From: Synergistales bacterium
GTDB taxonomy: Bacteria; Synergistota; Synergistia; Synergistales; Aminithiophilaceae
Length of the DNA stretch: 64,000 nucleotides
Assembly: GCA_018433595.1 (NCBI GenBank)
Contig: JAHDQY010000046.1
Span: forward strand, 29,957 to 93,956
Reading direction: 5' to 3'
Within the stretch, counting starts at the first letter, position 1. Each line of letters opens with the position of its first letter. This document shows, piece by piece, positions 49,599-59,151 of the stretch. The translations under genes were made by a program, and so were the position numbers. The notes under the pieces were generated by a model, which did not search any database, was not told the DNA's origin, and was given only the letters and a program-made list of their open reading frames with translations.

Positions 49599-50969
49599 AT
49601 GGAAACAGTGATGAAGATCAACGGATTTGTCAACGGCATCGTATGGGGACCTCTGATGCTGACGTTGCTTGTCGGGACCGGAGTCTATCTGACGGTTGTC
49701 CTCGGCTTTCCCCAGATCCGTTATTTCGGTTTCATGTTCAAGCAGGTTTTCAGCAGGGCGAAACATACCGAAGCCGAGGGGACCGTCTCTTCCTTCGCTG
49801 CCCTGGCCACGGCCTTGGCTTCGACGATCGGAACGGGCAACATCGCCGGCGTCGCTACGGCCCTTCATCTGGGTGGTCCCGGCGCCCTCTTCTGGATGCT
49901 CGTCTCGGCCGTCTTCGGCATGACGACGAAGTTCGCCGAAGTGACGCTGGCCGTCCGCTACCGAGAGAAGGACAAAGACGGCAACTGGCGCGGCGGAACG
50001 ATGTACATCCTGGCGAAGGCGACGGGACAGAAGTGGCTCGCCTGGCTCTTTGCCTTCTTCACCACCTTCGCCGCCTTCGGCATCGGCAATGCCATTCAGG
50101 CCAACTCGACGGCCGAGGGACTCCATCTCGGCTTCGGCATTCCCCACATCGCCACGGGCGTCGTCATCGCCATCCTGACGGGCCTGGTCATCTGGGGCGG
50201 ACTCAAGCGGATCGCTGACGTGACGACCTACCTCGTCCCCTTCATGGCCGTCTTCTACATCATCGCCGGCATCATCGTCGTCTTCATGCATGTCGATCTC
50301 ATCCCCCTGGCGATCCGGAACGCCGTCTACTACGCCTTCAACGACCCTGCGGCCATGCCCGGAGCCGTCGCCGGATGGACGATCAAGCTGGCTCTGACCA
50401 AGGGAGTCGCTCGGGGCGTCTTCTCCAATGAGGCCGGTCTCGGCTCGGCTCCCATGGTTCACGCCACGGCCATCGTCGACCATCCCGTGCGGCAGGGAGT
50501 CTACGGCCTCTTCGAGGTCTTCGCCGACACCATCGTGATCTGTTCCCTCACGGCGCTGTCCATCCTCACATCGGGCGTCCTCACCGCCAATCCCGATCTG
50601 ACTGGGGCCCAGCTGACCCTTTCGGCCTTCGAGATCGTCCTCGGCAGGCCCGGCGTCGCCATTCTCTCGCTGGGGCTGGCCATGTTCGCCTTCTCCACCA
50701 TCCTAGGCTGGTACTGGTATGGAGAGACGGGGGCGACCTACATTTTCGGGAACAGGGTCATCCCCTTCTACAAGGCGATCTGGATCGTCGTCATCCTCAT
50801 CGGCGCCTACGGCGGCGGCGGCAAATTCCTGGCCAACATCTGGGATATGGCCGACACGATGAACGGCCTCATGGCCATTCCCAACCTTATCGCCCTGCTC
50901 TGGGTCTCCAACGAGCTTCGCCGTCTGGTGAAGGATTTCGATGAAAAACGGCGCAAGGGCCTGCTTTAG
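49599..50969 (+). CDS. Sodium:alanine/glycine symporter (AGCS family)
   Basis: A 456-residue membrane protein with about ten to eleven transmembrane helices. AGCS signatures are present: SSFAALATALASTIGTGNIAGVATAL (read in parts), the KFAEVTLAVRYRE loop, GGTMYI, and GVARGVFSNEAGLGSAPMVHA. The family imports alanine or glycine with Na+ or H+. The alanine racemase gene begins at the very next base, suggesting that alanine, possibly the D form, is taken up and interconverted. Confidence 0.95.
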   Translation: METVMKINGFVNGIVWGPLMLTLLVGTGVYLTVVLGFPQIRYFGFMFKQVFSRAKHTEAEGTVSSFAALATALASTIGTGNIAGVATALHLGGPGALFWMLVSAVFGMTTKFAEVTLAVRYREKDKDGNWRGGTMYILAKATGQKWLAWLFAFFTTFAAFGIGNAIQANSTAEGLHLGFGIPHIATGVVIAILTGLVIWGGLKRIADVTTYLVPFMAVFYIIAGIIVVFMHVDLIPLAIRNAVYYAFNDPAAMPGAVAGWTIKLALTKGVARGVFSNEAGLGSAPMVHATAIVDHPVRQGVYGLFEVFADTIVICSLTALSILTSGVLTANPDLTGAQLTLSAFEIVLGRPGVAILSLGLAMFAFSTILGWYWYGETGATYIFGNRVIPFYKAIWIVVILIGAYGGGGKFLANIWDMADTMNGLMAIPNLIALLWVSNELRRLVKDFDEKRRKGLL

Positions 50970-52103
50970 ATGATGCACTGGCGTCCGACCTGGATGGAGG
51001 TCGACCTGTCGGCTCTGGAGGCGAATTTCAGAGCCATCAGGGCTTTCGTGGGGCCCGGCTGCCAGGCCCTGGCCGTCGTCAAGGCGAATGCCTACGGCCT
51101 GGGCCTCATCGATGTCGTGCGGGCTCTCATCGGGGTCGGCTGTCAGCGTCTGGCCGTCGCCACGGCCGATGAGGCGGCAAGCCTTCGCGATGCCGGCATC
51201 AACGAGTCTGTCCTGGTCCTTGGACCGTCGCCTCTTGAGGCGGCTCCGCTCTTTGTGGCCGAGGAGATCACCTCGACGGTGACCGATCTGGCCTTTGCCA
51301 GAACCCTCTCCGAGGAGGCTCAGCGCCAGGGGAAGCCAGCCCGAATCCACCTCAAAGTCGATACGGGAATGGGGCGCCTAGGCTTTCTCCCCCAAGAGCT
51401 CCCCTCGGTGGTGGAAAGCCTTCTCGCCCTGCCGGGGCTCGACATGGAGGGCCTTTTCACTCACTTCGCCGCTGCCGATGAGGCCGGCGGAGCCTACACC
51501 CGCCTCCAGTTCCTTCGTTTCGGAGACGTCCTGGACGGCCTACGAAACGCCGGTATCGGCTTCCGGCTGCGTCACTGCTGCAACAGTGCGGCCCTGATGG
51601 CCTACCGGGAGATGCACCTCGATGCCGTCCGCCCCGGCCTGAGCCTTTACGGCATGTGGCCTTCGGCGGACGGTCCCCGTCCCATCGCTCTGCGCCCGGT
51701 CTTTCAGGTGAAAAGCCGCATCGCCCTGATCCGTCATCTTTCGCCTTCGAGCGGCGTCAGCTACGGTCTTACCTACATGACCCGCGGCGAGGAGCGTATC
51801 GCCGTTATCCCCATCGGCTATCACGACGGCTATCGGCGAGGCCTCTCGCGCAGGGCCGAGGTCCTGATCCGGGGAAAACGCGCTCCCGTTGTCGGAACGA
51901 TCTGCATGGATCAGACCCTGGTTAATGTCACCTCCATACCTGAAGCTCAGATCGGCGACGAAGTCATCCTTATCGGTGAACAGGGCGGGGACGTCGTCAC
52001 GCCCGAGGAGATCGCCTCTCTGCTGGGAACGATCAACTACGAGGTCCCCGGTTTCTTCACGCCTCGCGTTCCGCGTGTCATCGTCAGATCCGAAGGCAGG
52101 TGA
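50970..52103 (+). CDS. alr: Alanine racemase
   Basis: A 377-residue PLP enzyme interconverting L- and D-alanine. The PLP lysine is in AVVKANAYGLG and the opposite-face catalytic Tyr in SSGVSYGLTYM. The substrate-binding region GTICMDQTLVNVT and the fold-type III barrel are intact. It directly follows the alanine symporter stop. It may supply D-alanine for peptidoglycan or allow use of D-alanine as a nutrient. Confidence 0.96.
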   Translation: MMHWRPTWMEVDLSALEANFRAIRAFVGPGCQALAVVKANAYGLGLIDVVRALIGVGCQRLAVATADEAASLRDAGINESVLVLGPSPLEAAPLFVAEEITSTVTDLAFARTLSEEAQRQGKPARIHLKVDTGMGRLGFLPQELPSVVESLLALPGLDMEGLFTHFAAADEAGGAYTRLQFLRFGDVLDGLRNAGIGFRLRHCCNSAALMAYREMHLDAVRPGLSLYGMWPSADGPRPIALRPVFQVKSRIALIRHLSPSSGVSYGLTYMTRGEERIAVIPIGYHDGYRRGLSRRAEVLIRGKRAPVVGTICMDQTLVNVTSIPEAQIGDEVILIGEQGGDVVTPEEIASLLGTINYEVPGFFTPRVPRVIVRSEGR

Positions 52104-52166
52104 CGGGGAGGCGCCGACGCCGGGGGAGGTTCCGGGACCTGAGGGAATATTTCGTCAATAGGGTCT

Positions 52167-52201
52167 TCAAAAGGGGGGCGGCGAAATTGTCCCCCTTTTG
52201 A
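52167..52201 (+). terminator. Terminator-like hairpin after alr
   Basis: An 11-bp perfect stem TCAAAAGGGGG/CCCCCTTTTGA with a 13-base loop, placed between alr and transketolase. There is no separate T run beyond the four T in the stem. Confidence 0.55.
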
Positions 52202-52261
52202 TCTATACTTCTGATTGGCTCCGAAAGGGGCAATCCAGAACAGATGGAGGGCGATCTTCAA

Positions 52262-54199
52262 GTGGCCTTTAAAAAAATAGCTCTTTCCAACCACCCTTCC
52301 GGTCCCCTGGACGAAGACACCGATCGGATCCTTCGCGAGGGAGCCAGAACCTGCCGGCGCTGGGCCGTCACGATGACCACCCTGGCCGGAAGCGGTCATC
52401 CCGCAGGTTCTCTTTCAAGTATGGAAATGTACCTCATGGTCTACGCCTTCTCCGATGTCACCCCGGACAACGCCTGCGGGTTCGACAGGGATTTCGTCGT
52501 CGTCAGCCACGGCCACACGTCGCCCGGCGCCTATGCCGCACTGGCCTGGCTCGGCTTTTTCACCCCCGAAGAGGCCGTCGCTCATTTCCGGCAGGTCGGC
52601 AGCCCCTTCCAGGGGCACGTCGAAAGGGAACTTCCCGGCATCGACTGGGGAACGGGCAACCTCGGTCAGGGCCTTTCCGCCGCCGTCGGCTTCGCTCTGG
52701 CCCAGAAGGCCCGAGGCCATGACGGTCACGTCTATGTTCTCATGGGAGACGGCGAGCAGGTCAAGGGACAGCTCGCCGAGTCGAGGCGCATCGCCGTCAA
52801 GGAGGGGCTCTCTTCCGTCACGGCTCTCGTCGACCTCAACGGCATCCAGATCTCGGGCTCCACGCAATCCGTCATGGCCGCTGACATCGAAGCCCTTTGG
52901 AGCGCTGACGGCTGGAAGGTTCTCAGCTGCAACGGCCACGACCTGCAGGCCATCTTCGATGCCCTTCAGGAGGCCCGTGAAAGCGATAGGCCGACGGTCA
53001 TCCTCTGCCGTACCCTCATGGGGAAGGGAGTCTCCTTCATGGAAGGCATCGCCGATTACCACGGCAAGGCCGCCGCTGGCGATCTTTTCCTCCAGGCGAT
53101 GACGGAGCTCGGAGGCAACGGTCAGTGGCTGGAGGAGCTGCGGGAGTTGAGAAAGGGCTCCAGACCGGAGGGGCGCCATCTCACGAGCTACCCCATCTAT
53201 CTCGAGATGGGTGAGCCCAGGACCTACGGCCCGGAGAAGAAAACCGACAACCGCTCGGCTTTCGGGGCGGCTCTGGCCGATGTCGGCGGTCTCAATTGCG
53301 GCGTCTCGGGAAGGACGCCTCTTCTCGTCTTCGACTGCGATCTCGCGGGCTCGGTCAAGGTTGACGCCTTCGCATCACGCTGCCCGCAAACGTTCGTCGA
53401 AACGGGCATTCAGGAGCATGCGACAGCCACCGTGGCCGGCGCCGCCTCGACTGCCGGTGTCATCTCCCTCTGGGCGGACTTCGGCGTTTTCGGCCTCGCC
53501 GAGGTCTACAACCAGCAGCGTCTCAACGACATCAACGGCACCAATCTCAAGCTGGCTCTCACTCATGTCGGCCTCGACGTGGGCGAGGACGGCAAGACGC
53601 ACCAGTGCATCGACTACATCGGGCTCTTGCGGAACACCTTCGGCTGGAAGCTCGTCGTTCCCGCAGATCCGAACCAGACGGACCGGGCCACCCGGTGGGC
53701 TCTCGCCAACTGGGGCAACATCTGTCTTTCCATGGGCCGGAGCAAGCTGCCCGTTCTGGCCGACGAGGACGGCAACCCCCTCTTCTCCGGCGATTACCGC
53801 TTCCGCTACGGCGCCGTCGATGTCGTCCGCCACGGCAAGGACGTGACCCTGCTCGCCTGCGGCCACATGGTTCATCGGGCCCTTCAGGCCCGGGAGCTTC
53901 TGGCGCAGGAAGGCCTCTCGGCTCGGGTCTGTCACGCCGCCACCCCGCTTCACATCGATGACGGCGATCTCCTTGTCGCTGCTGAGACCGGGGCCGTCGT
54001 CACCGTCGAAGATCACAACGTGAACAGCGGTCTCGGATCGATCGTCGCCACGCGGCTTCTTCAGCTCGGCAGGCCTGTGGCCTTCCGAAGCCTCGGCGTG
54101 ACCCGCTACGGCGACTCGGGACCCTCCGATGAGGTCTTCACGGCCATGGGACTCAGTGACGCGCATATTGCCCGTGCCGTCCTGGACCTTCTGCGCTGA
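52262..54199 (+). CDS. tkt: Transketolase (single polypeptide)
   Basis: A roughly 645-residue thiamine-diphosphate enzyme of the pentose phosphate pathway. The TPP site is in the first half (HGHTSPGAYAALAWLG, MGDGEQVKGQ...LVDLNGIQISG). The pyrimidine and C-terminal domains follow in the same chain (VETGIQEHATATVAGAAS and the last 120 residues). Many anaerobes split these halves into two genes; here they are fused. GTG 52262 has a GGAGGG about ten bases upstream, whereas the ATG at 52244 has none. Substrate specificity within the transketolase family is not proven. Confidence 0.9.
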   Translation: MAFKKIALSNHPSGPLDEDTDRILREGARTCRRWAVTMTTLAGSGHPAGSLSSMEMYLMVYAFSDVTPDNACGFDRDFVVVSHGHTSPGAYAALAWLGFFTPEEAVAHFRQVGSPFQGHVERELPGIDWGTGNLGQGLSAAVGFALAQKARGHDGHVYVLMGDGEQVKGQLAESRRIAVKEGLSSVTALVDLNGIQISGSTQSVMAADIEALWSADGWKVLSCNGHDLQAIFDALQEARESDRPTVILCRTLMGKGVSFMEGIADYHGKAAAGDLFLQAMTELGGNGQWLEELRELRKGSRPEGRHLTSYPIYLEMGEPRTYGPEKKTDNRSAFGAALADVGGLNCGVSGRTPLLVFDCDLAGSVKVDAFASRCPQTFVETGIQEHATATVAGAASTAGVISLWADFGVFGLAEVYNQQRLNDINGTNLKLALTHVGLDVGEDGKTHQCIDYIGLLRNTFGWKLVVPADPNQTDRATRWALANWGNICLSMGRSKLPVLADEDGNPLFSGDYRFRYGAVDVVRHGKDVTLLACGHMVHRALQARELLAQEGLSARVCHAATPLHIDDGDLLVAAETGAVVTVEDHNVNSGLGSIVATRLLQLGRPVAFRSLGVTRYGDSGPSDEVFTAMGLSDAHIARAVLDLLR

Positions 54200-54236
54200 T
54201 ATCTTTTCCGCAGGTTCGCTTTAGGGAGGTGAGGCT

Positions 54237-54857
54237 TTGGAACTTGCGCTCATAAAATCGGGCGGTCCCGTACTCTGGGTGATTGCCGTGCTTTCCGTGC
54301 TCGCCCTATCCGTCGTCGTCGAACGTCTCCTCTTTTTCCGGCGCAACGGGGCTGATGCCGCCAAGCTGGAGCTGGAGCTCTGCGGAGCCCTTCATGACAG
54401 GGACAAGGAGAGGGCCTCGGCGCTGGTCAGGGCTCGCGATACCTCCCTTCACCGCCTCTGTGCGGCCGCCGTCAATCACTGGGGCGTGGAGAAGGATCTC
54501 CTTGGAGAGCTTATGGGGCAGCAGGTTCGGCGGGAGCTCTTCCGATGGCAGAAGGGGCTGGGGCTTCTGGCCACCATTGCCCGGGTGGCCCCTCTTTTGG
54601 GGCTTCTGGGGACCGTCCTGGGCATGATCGACATCTTCCGGGTCCTTCCGGAAGGGGGGCGGGCCGACATGGCCTTTCTCGCCGCAGGAATCTGGAAGGC
54701 TCTCATCACCACCGTCGCCGGTCTCTCCGTAGCCGTGCCGGCCATCCTGGCCCACGCCTACCTTCTGCACCGTGTCGACGATGAAGAGGAGACGCTTCTG
54801 AGAACGGCGGACTTTCTCGTCCGGGAAAAAAACCTGGCCGGCAAGGAAGCGGATTGA
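54237..54857 (+). CDS. exbB: ExbB/TolQ-type proton channel protein
   Basis: A 206-residue protein with three transmembrane helices: the first VLWVIAVLSVLALSVVVERLLFF, the next at IARVAPLLGLLGTVLGMIDIF, the third at ALITTVAGLSVAVPAILAHAYL. This is the ExbB/TolQ plan. With ExbD it converts the proton gradient into TonB motion. The TTG start has GGGAGGTGAG upstream. It heads a cassette with a binding protein, exbD and tonB, which argues for ExbB over TolQ or MotA. Confidence 0.88.
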   Translation: MELALIKSGGPVLWVIAVLSVLALSVVVERLLFFRRNGADAAKLELELCGALHDRDKERASALVRARDTSLHRLCAAAVNHWGVEKDLLGELMGQQVRRELFRWQKGLGLLATIARVAPLLGLLGTVLGMIDIFRVLPEGGRADMAFLAAGIWKALITTVAGLSVAVPAILAHAYLLHRVDDEEETLLRTADFLVREKNLAGKEAD

Positions 54858-54860
54858 ACG

Positions 54861-55703
54861 ATGACCAGGCGGATTCTCCCCCTTTTCCTTCTTCTCCTTT
54901 TCTCTCTGCCCCTCTGGGCGGAGGAGCGCATCGTCTCCCTGGCTCCGGCCGTGACGGAAGCCCTCTTCGCCCTCGGCGAGGGGGATTCCGTCGTCGGCGT
55001 CACCGATTTCGACATCTCTCCCGAGGAGGTCCTGGCCCTGCCTCGGGTCGGCGGCTATCTCGACCCCTCTCTGGAAAAGATCCTGGCCCTTCAGCCGACT
55101 TTCGTCATCGGGACGGTCACCTTCCACGGCGAGCTTCTCCAGCGCCTCGAAAAGATGGGGCTTCGAACGCTTGCCCTCTCTCTCCATCGCCGTCTCGGCG
55201 ATGTGGAGGAGGCTCTTCTGGCGCTGGGAGAAAACCTGGGGAAAGAGGAAAATGCCCGCGATCTCTGGATCGATATCGATTTGCGCCTCGACGGGCTTCG
55301 ACGGCGCGTTGAGGCGAGTTTCAGCGACAGCCCTCCCTCTCTCCTCGTCGTCGTCTGGACCGACCCGCTGACCATCGCCGGAGGCGTCAACTACCTCGAT
55401 GACCTTCTCGACCGCCTGGGCATTCCCAATGCGGCGGGAGAGATTGTCTTCACCTTCCCTCAGGTCGACAGGGAGAAAGTTCTCGCCATGGACCCCGATA
55501 TCGTCGTCATCGCCAGGGCCAGCCGGGGAATGACCATCAGGGCCGCCGACTTCATCTCTCTTTTCGAGGGGCTTCCCCTTCGAGCCGTCACGTCCGGATC
55601 CGTCACCGAGCTGCCTGCCGACGTGCTCTTCCATCCAGGGCCCGGCGTCGTCGATGCCGCGACGCTCCTTGTCGAGATGCTGGAAAAGGAGGGAAAACGG
55701 TGA
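54861..55703 (+). CDS. BtuF-like periplasmic substrate-binding protein
   Basis: A 280-residue protein with a signal peptide (MTRRILPLFLLLLFSLPLWAEE, cleaved near WA-EE) and the two-lobe, helical-backbone fold of class III binding proteins (IVSLAPAVTEALFALGEGDSVVGVT, read in parts, and PRVGGYLDPSLEKILALQPTFVIG). This fold binds corrinoids, haem or iron-siderophores. There is no lipobox, so it is soluble. It lies between exbB and exbD without an ABC transporter next to it, an uncommon place. Cobalamin is a reasonable but unproven ligand. Confidence 0.82.
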   Translation: MTRRILPLFLLLLFSLPLWAEERIVSLAPAVTEALFALGEGDSVVGVTDFDISPEEVLALPRVGGYLDPSLEKILALQPTFVIGTVTFHGELLQRLEKMGLRTLALSLHRRLGDVEEALLALGENLGKEENARDLWIDIDLRLDGLRRRVEASFSDSPPSLLVVVWTDPLTIAGGVNYLDDLLDRLGIPNAAGEIVFTFPQVDREKVLAMDPDIVVIARASRGMTIRAADFISLFEGLPLRAVTSGSVTELPADVLFHPGPGVVDAATLLVEMLEKEGKR

Positions 55704-56089
55704 GGCGCCGCCGTTCCGACGTCGAGGTCGATCTGACGCCGCTGATCGACGTCCTCTTCATGCTGATCCTCTTCTTCGTCCTGACAGCTGCCTTTGTCCA
55801 GGGACGTCTCGACGTCGATCTCCCGTCAGGAAGAGGGGAGACGCTGCCTGCCGATCCCGTCGTCATCACCGTCCGTTCCGATGGCTCTCTTCTCTGGGCC
55901 GGCGAGGTGACAACACAGGAGGAGCTTATCGAGCGGGCCTGCATCGAGAAGAGAAAGGGGACCCCGCTTCTTCTGGCAGGAGACAGGGCGGCGCCCTACG
56001 GTTTCATTGCCTCCCTTCTCGATGCCCTTCGCCTGGAAGGAGTCGATGAGATCAGCCTCGCCCTGGGAGGGGAGGACTCTCATCCTTGA
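55700..56089 (+). CDS. exbD: ExbD/TolR-type protein
   Basis: A 129-residue protein with a short basic cytoplasmic start and one transmembrane helix preceded by the conserved EVDLTPLIDVLFMLILFFVL, whose Asp is the proton-carrying residue. A periplasmic domain follows. GTG start overlaps the previous stop, and its own stop overlaps the tonB start, so the four genes are translationally coupled. Confidence 0.92.
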   Translation: MRRRRSDVEVDLTPLIDVLFMLILFFVLTAAFVQGRLDVDLPSGRGETLPADPVVITVRSDGSLLWAGEVTTQEELIERACIEKRKGTPLLLAGDRAAPYGFIASLLDALRLEGVDEISLALGGEDSHP

Positions 56090-56877
56090 GACAGTGGTTC
56101 CTGCCTCTTTTCGTCAGTCTTTGTCTCCATTCGGTCCTGGCCGTCGCTCTGATCCATCTTCCGTCCCCTGCTCCTGAGATCGTTCAGCCTCAACGACTGA
56201 CCGTCCGGCTCGAGGCCGCCCCGACGCCGGCCCCGTCGAGAGCGGAAGCTGCGGCGCCTTGGAAAAGGACCACTGAAAGCGTCTCTTTGCCGCAACAGGA
56301 GCTTCAGAGCTCTCCCGTTGAACCGAAGCCTCTTCCGAAACCGGAACTCAAGCCGATTCCGAAATCGAAACCCGAACCGAAACCAGAGCCCAGGCCGGAG
56401 CCGCAACCGCAACCCAAGCCGAAACCGCAGCCGAAAGTTCAGCCGCCTGCGACGGCATCGCCGCCGTCCCCCTCTTCGGCTCCTTCGTCTCAAGCGCTCC
56501 CGTCGCTGCAGAAAAAAACCGGAACATCCGCTCCCCCCGCCGAGGGAGAAGACGAAGGGGGCGGCATGTCCGCAGAAGGCGCTTCCCAGGGGGCTTCATC
56601 GCCTTCCTCCATTGTCACGGCCCAGGCTGGCGACATCCTTCGTCGCGTCGAACCCGTCTATCCTCTGGCCTCCCGCCGCCGAGGGGAAGAAGGCGAGGTC
56701 GTCATCGTGGCTACTCTCAGCGGCGACGGCGGCGTCACGGCGGTGGAGATCGAACGGAGCAGCGTCTTTCCCCTTCTCGATCAGGCGGCCAGGAAGGCGC
56801 TCTCTCAATGGCGTTTCCGCCCGGGTCTCGGCCCGAAAGTGCGCATCTCCATCCTCTTCCGGCTTGAGGAAAGCTGA
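56086..56877 (+). CDS. tonB: TonB family protein
   Basis: A 263-residue protein with an N-terminal anchor (FLPLFVSLCLHSVLAVALIHL) and a long Pro-rich spacer of Lys-Pro/Glu-Pro repeats (about residues 75-125) that spans the periplasm. The conserved C-terminal domain follows (VEPVYPLASRRRGEEGEVVIVATLSGDGGV... ALSQWRFRPG, read in parts). TonB transmits energy to outer-membrane receptors, none of which is in the window. The start is a TTG overlapping the exbD stop. Confidence 0.93.
   Translation: MRQWFLPLFVSLCLHSVLAVALIHLPSPAPEIVQPQRLTVRLEAAPTPAPSRAEAAAPWKRTTESVSLPQQELQSSPVEPKPLPKPELKPIPKSKPEPKPEPRPEPQPQPKPKPQPKVQPPATASPPSPSSAPSSQALPSLQKKTGTSAPPAEGEDEGGGMSAEGASQGASSPSSIVTAQAGDILRRVEPVYPLASRRRGEEGEVVIVATLSGDGGVTAVEIERSSVFPLLDQAARKALSQWRFRPGLGPKVRISILFRLEES
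56320..56448 (+). repeat. Degenerate Pro/Lys/Glu codon repeats inside tonB
   Basis: Short imperfect repeats of the type CCGAAACC(C/G) encode the Lys-Pro and Glu-Pro periplasmic spacer. Such tracts vary in length by slippage in other TonB genes. Confidence 0.6.
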
Positions 56878-56971
56878 CGGTTTTTCCTCTTCTCCCCGCT
56901 GCTGGTACAATAAGAAAAAGTTTCGTCGGTTGCAACGGCGGAAAGTTCTCAAGACGGGAGAGGTGACTCCC

Positions 56972-59116
56972 TTGCGGTTGCGTCGATTCATTCTCCCCTT
57001 TTTCGGGGCGCTGTTCCTGCTTATGGCATTGGTCATCGTTCTCCTTGGGAGTGTCGCCGTTCGAGACGAGTTCGGCGAGCGCGAACGAATGGCCCGCCTG
57101 CTGACTCAGACCGTCTACTCCCGCCTCATCCATCAGCTGAGGCACGTCGAGGAGATCCTGCCGTTCCTCCTCGCCCCCTCGGGGGAGACGGCGGCCCTTG
57201 ACGTGGTGCTCCTTTCCTCCCTCGACGGGGGCAGAACGGGGAAAACTTTCCGGGGACCCTTGCCGGCGGGGTTCCGCTTGTCTGGAGCGGGCTATCTCTG
57301 GGCGACGACGTCGCTCTTCTCGCCGGGAGGCGAACCCCTCCTTCTGCGCCTTATCGAGGATGATGTGGCTTCCCATGTCGTCGGTGTCCACCTCGACCTG
57401 CAGGAACTCTTCGTCGAGGATGAAGGGAGCTCGACCCTGGAGGGGATGATCCTCTGCGATGCCAGGGGCAGCGTCCTCTGGGGCCTTCCCGATGACCCCT
57501 TCGTCGCCCGGGGTGCCGTGCCCCCCGCTGCTCTCCGCTCCCAGCCGCAATGGAGCCGCTCCCCCTGGGGGGAACTCCTCTGGGGAAGGGCCTACAGCCT
57601 TCCCTTGGCGGGATTGCGCCTTTTCGTCTACGTTCCTTTGAGAACATTCCTGATGGGGCTGGCGGGGAGGCTCTACCTTCCGACCCTCCTGGGGCTGACA
57701 AGCCTTTTCCTGTTCTGGGGGTTCTGGTCCATCATCTCCAGGCAGGTCCTGGACCCGATGGAACGGGCCCGTCTCGTTGCCGTCGAGATGCGGGACCGCC
57801 TTGATTCCGTCAGGGCTCCGGCCGATTACACGACGACCATCGAAGATCTGAGCAAGGGAATGTCGGCCTTCTCCAAAGACAGCGCCCTTGAGGAGGTGAC
57901 GACCTTCGGTCAGGCTCTGGCCAGCTCCCTTCAGACCCTCGTGGCCCAGCAGGAGGAACTTGTCTCCTACAGCCAGGAGCTGGAGTCGATGAACGTCGCT
58001 CTGACGGAGACCAATGAAATCATCCGTCAGAGGGAGACGCTCTGGCGTTCCACCCTGGAGGCCTCCCGGGTCGTCTCCTACGACGAAGAGAGCGAGAGCC
58101 ATCTGGGGCGGATCGCCGATATCCTCCTCGACATCAGCGGCGCCTTCGGCGCGGCCATCGCCAGAGTCGACGGCGACGATGTGGTCCTCCTGGTCGAGCG
58201 GGGCTATGCAGGATCACCTTCCTACGATCGGCTGCCCCTCGATGACTGTCTCGCCGGGCTGGCAGTCCAGGAGAAAAGGCCTCTCTGGTTCGCCGACGCG
58301 TCGGGAGAGGAGCGCTACAAGGAAACTCACGACGAGGTCAAAAGCGAGTTCTTCCTCCCCCTCATCCATTTCGGCCGTGCACTCGGTGTCATCACCCTCT
58401 CCTGGGACGATCGCCGCGAAGAGGATCCTCCTCTCGTCGAATCCCTTGCCCCTCTGGGTGCCTTTCTTGCGGGCGCCCTCGACGTGCAGCGCTCCATGGA
58501 GGAACTGAAGCAGTCCTACACCTACATGGCCGGCCGTCTCCAGCATCTGACGGCCCTCTATCACGACGAGACGGCCGAACATGTCTCCCGGACCGATGCC
58601 TACTGCCGTTTCCTGGCCCGGCGGTTGGGACGGAGCGACGAGGAGGTCGAGCGCATCGGTTTCTTCTCCCGTCTTCACGATATCGGCAAGCTTCGTATCC
58701 CCCGTCATATCCTGACCAAATCCGATCCCCTGACGGCCGCGGAGTTCGAGCTGATCAAGAGTCACTCGCTCTGGGGGGCCGAGATCCTCGGAGGGGCGGA
58801 GTGGCTCGCCATGGGGCGCCGCATCTGTCTCTACCATCACGAGCGCTGGGACGGCACGGGCTATCCCAAGGGACTTGCCGGAGGGGAGATCCCCTGGGAG
58901 GCCCGCATCATGGCCCTGGCCGATGTCTACGATGCCCTGCGCTCCCGCCGGTCCTACAAGGAACCCTTCTGTCACGGCAAGACCGTTCAGATCATTCTCG
59001 AAGGCGATGATCGGGTCAGGCCCGAACATTTTGATCCGGCTCTCCTCGAAATCTTCCGAGAGGAGCATGACAGAATGGATGAAATCTTCGACAGCTATCG
59101 GGAGGAAGATCGCTAA
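56972..59116 (+). CDS. Membrane-bound HD-GYP domain signalling protein
   Basis: A 714-residue protein with an N-terminal transmembrane helix, an extracytoplasmic sensor domain of about 190 residues and a second helix (LYLPTLLGLTSLFLFWGFW). A coiled coil, a GAF-like domain (about residues 360-510) and a C-terminal HD-GYP domain follow: HDIGK at 569-573 and HHERWDGTGYP from residue 622. HD-GYP proteins hydrolyse cyclic-di-GMP or related dinucleotides. The TTG start has GGGAGAGGTGA upstream. A TACAAT lies about 60 bases before it. The ligand is unknown. Confidence 0.9.
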   Translation: MRLRRFILPFFGALFLLMALVIVLLGSVAVRDEFGERERMARLLTQTVYSRLIHQLRHVEEILPFLLAPSGETAALDVVLLSSLDGGRTGKTFRGPLPAGFRLSGAGYLWATTSLFSPGGEPLLLRLIEDDVASHVVGVHLDLQELFVEDEGSSTLEGMILCDARGSVLWGLPDDPFVARGAVPPAALRSQPQWSRSPWGELLWGRAYSLPLAGLRLFVYVPLRTFLMGLAGRLYLPTLLGLTSLFLFWGFWSIISRQVLDPMERARLVAVEMRDRLDSVRAPADYTTTIEDLSKGMSAFSKDSALEEVTTFGQALASSLQTLVAQQEELVSYSQELESMNVALTETNEIIRQRETLWRSTLEASRVVSYDEESESHLGRIADILLDISGAFGAAIARVDGDDVVLLVERGYAGSPSYDRLPLDDCLAGLAVQEKRPLWFADASGEERYKETHDEVKSEFFLPLIHFGRALGVITLSWDDRREEDPPLVESLAPLGAFLAGALDVQRSMEELKQSYTYMAGRLQHLTALYHDETAEHVSRTDAYCRFLARRLGRSDEEVERIGFFSRLHDIGKLRIPRHILTKSDPLTAAEFELIKSHSLWGAEILGGAEWLAMGRRICLYHHERWDGTGYPKGLAGGEIPWEARIMALADVYDALRSRRSYKEPFCHGKTVQIILEGDDRVRPEHFDPALLEIFREEHDRMDEIFDSYREEDR

Positions 59117-59151
59117 GGCCTTTCTCCGGTCCGATGACGGGAGGTACGATC

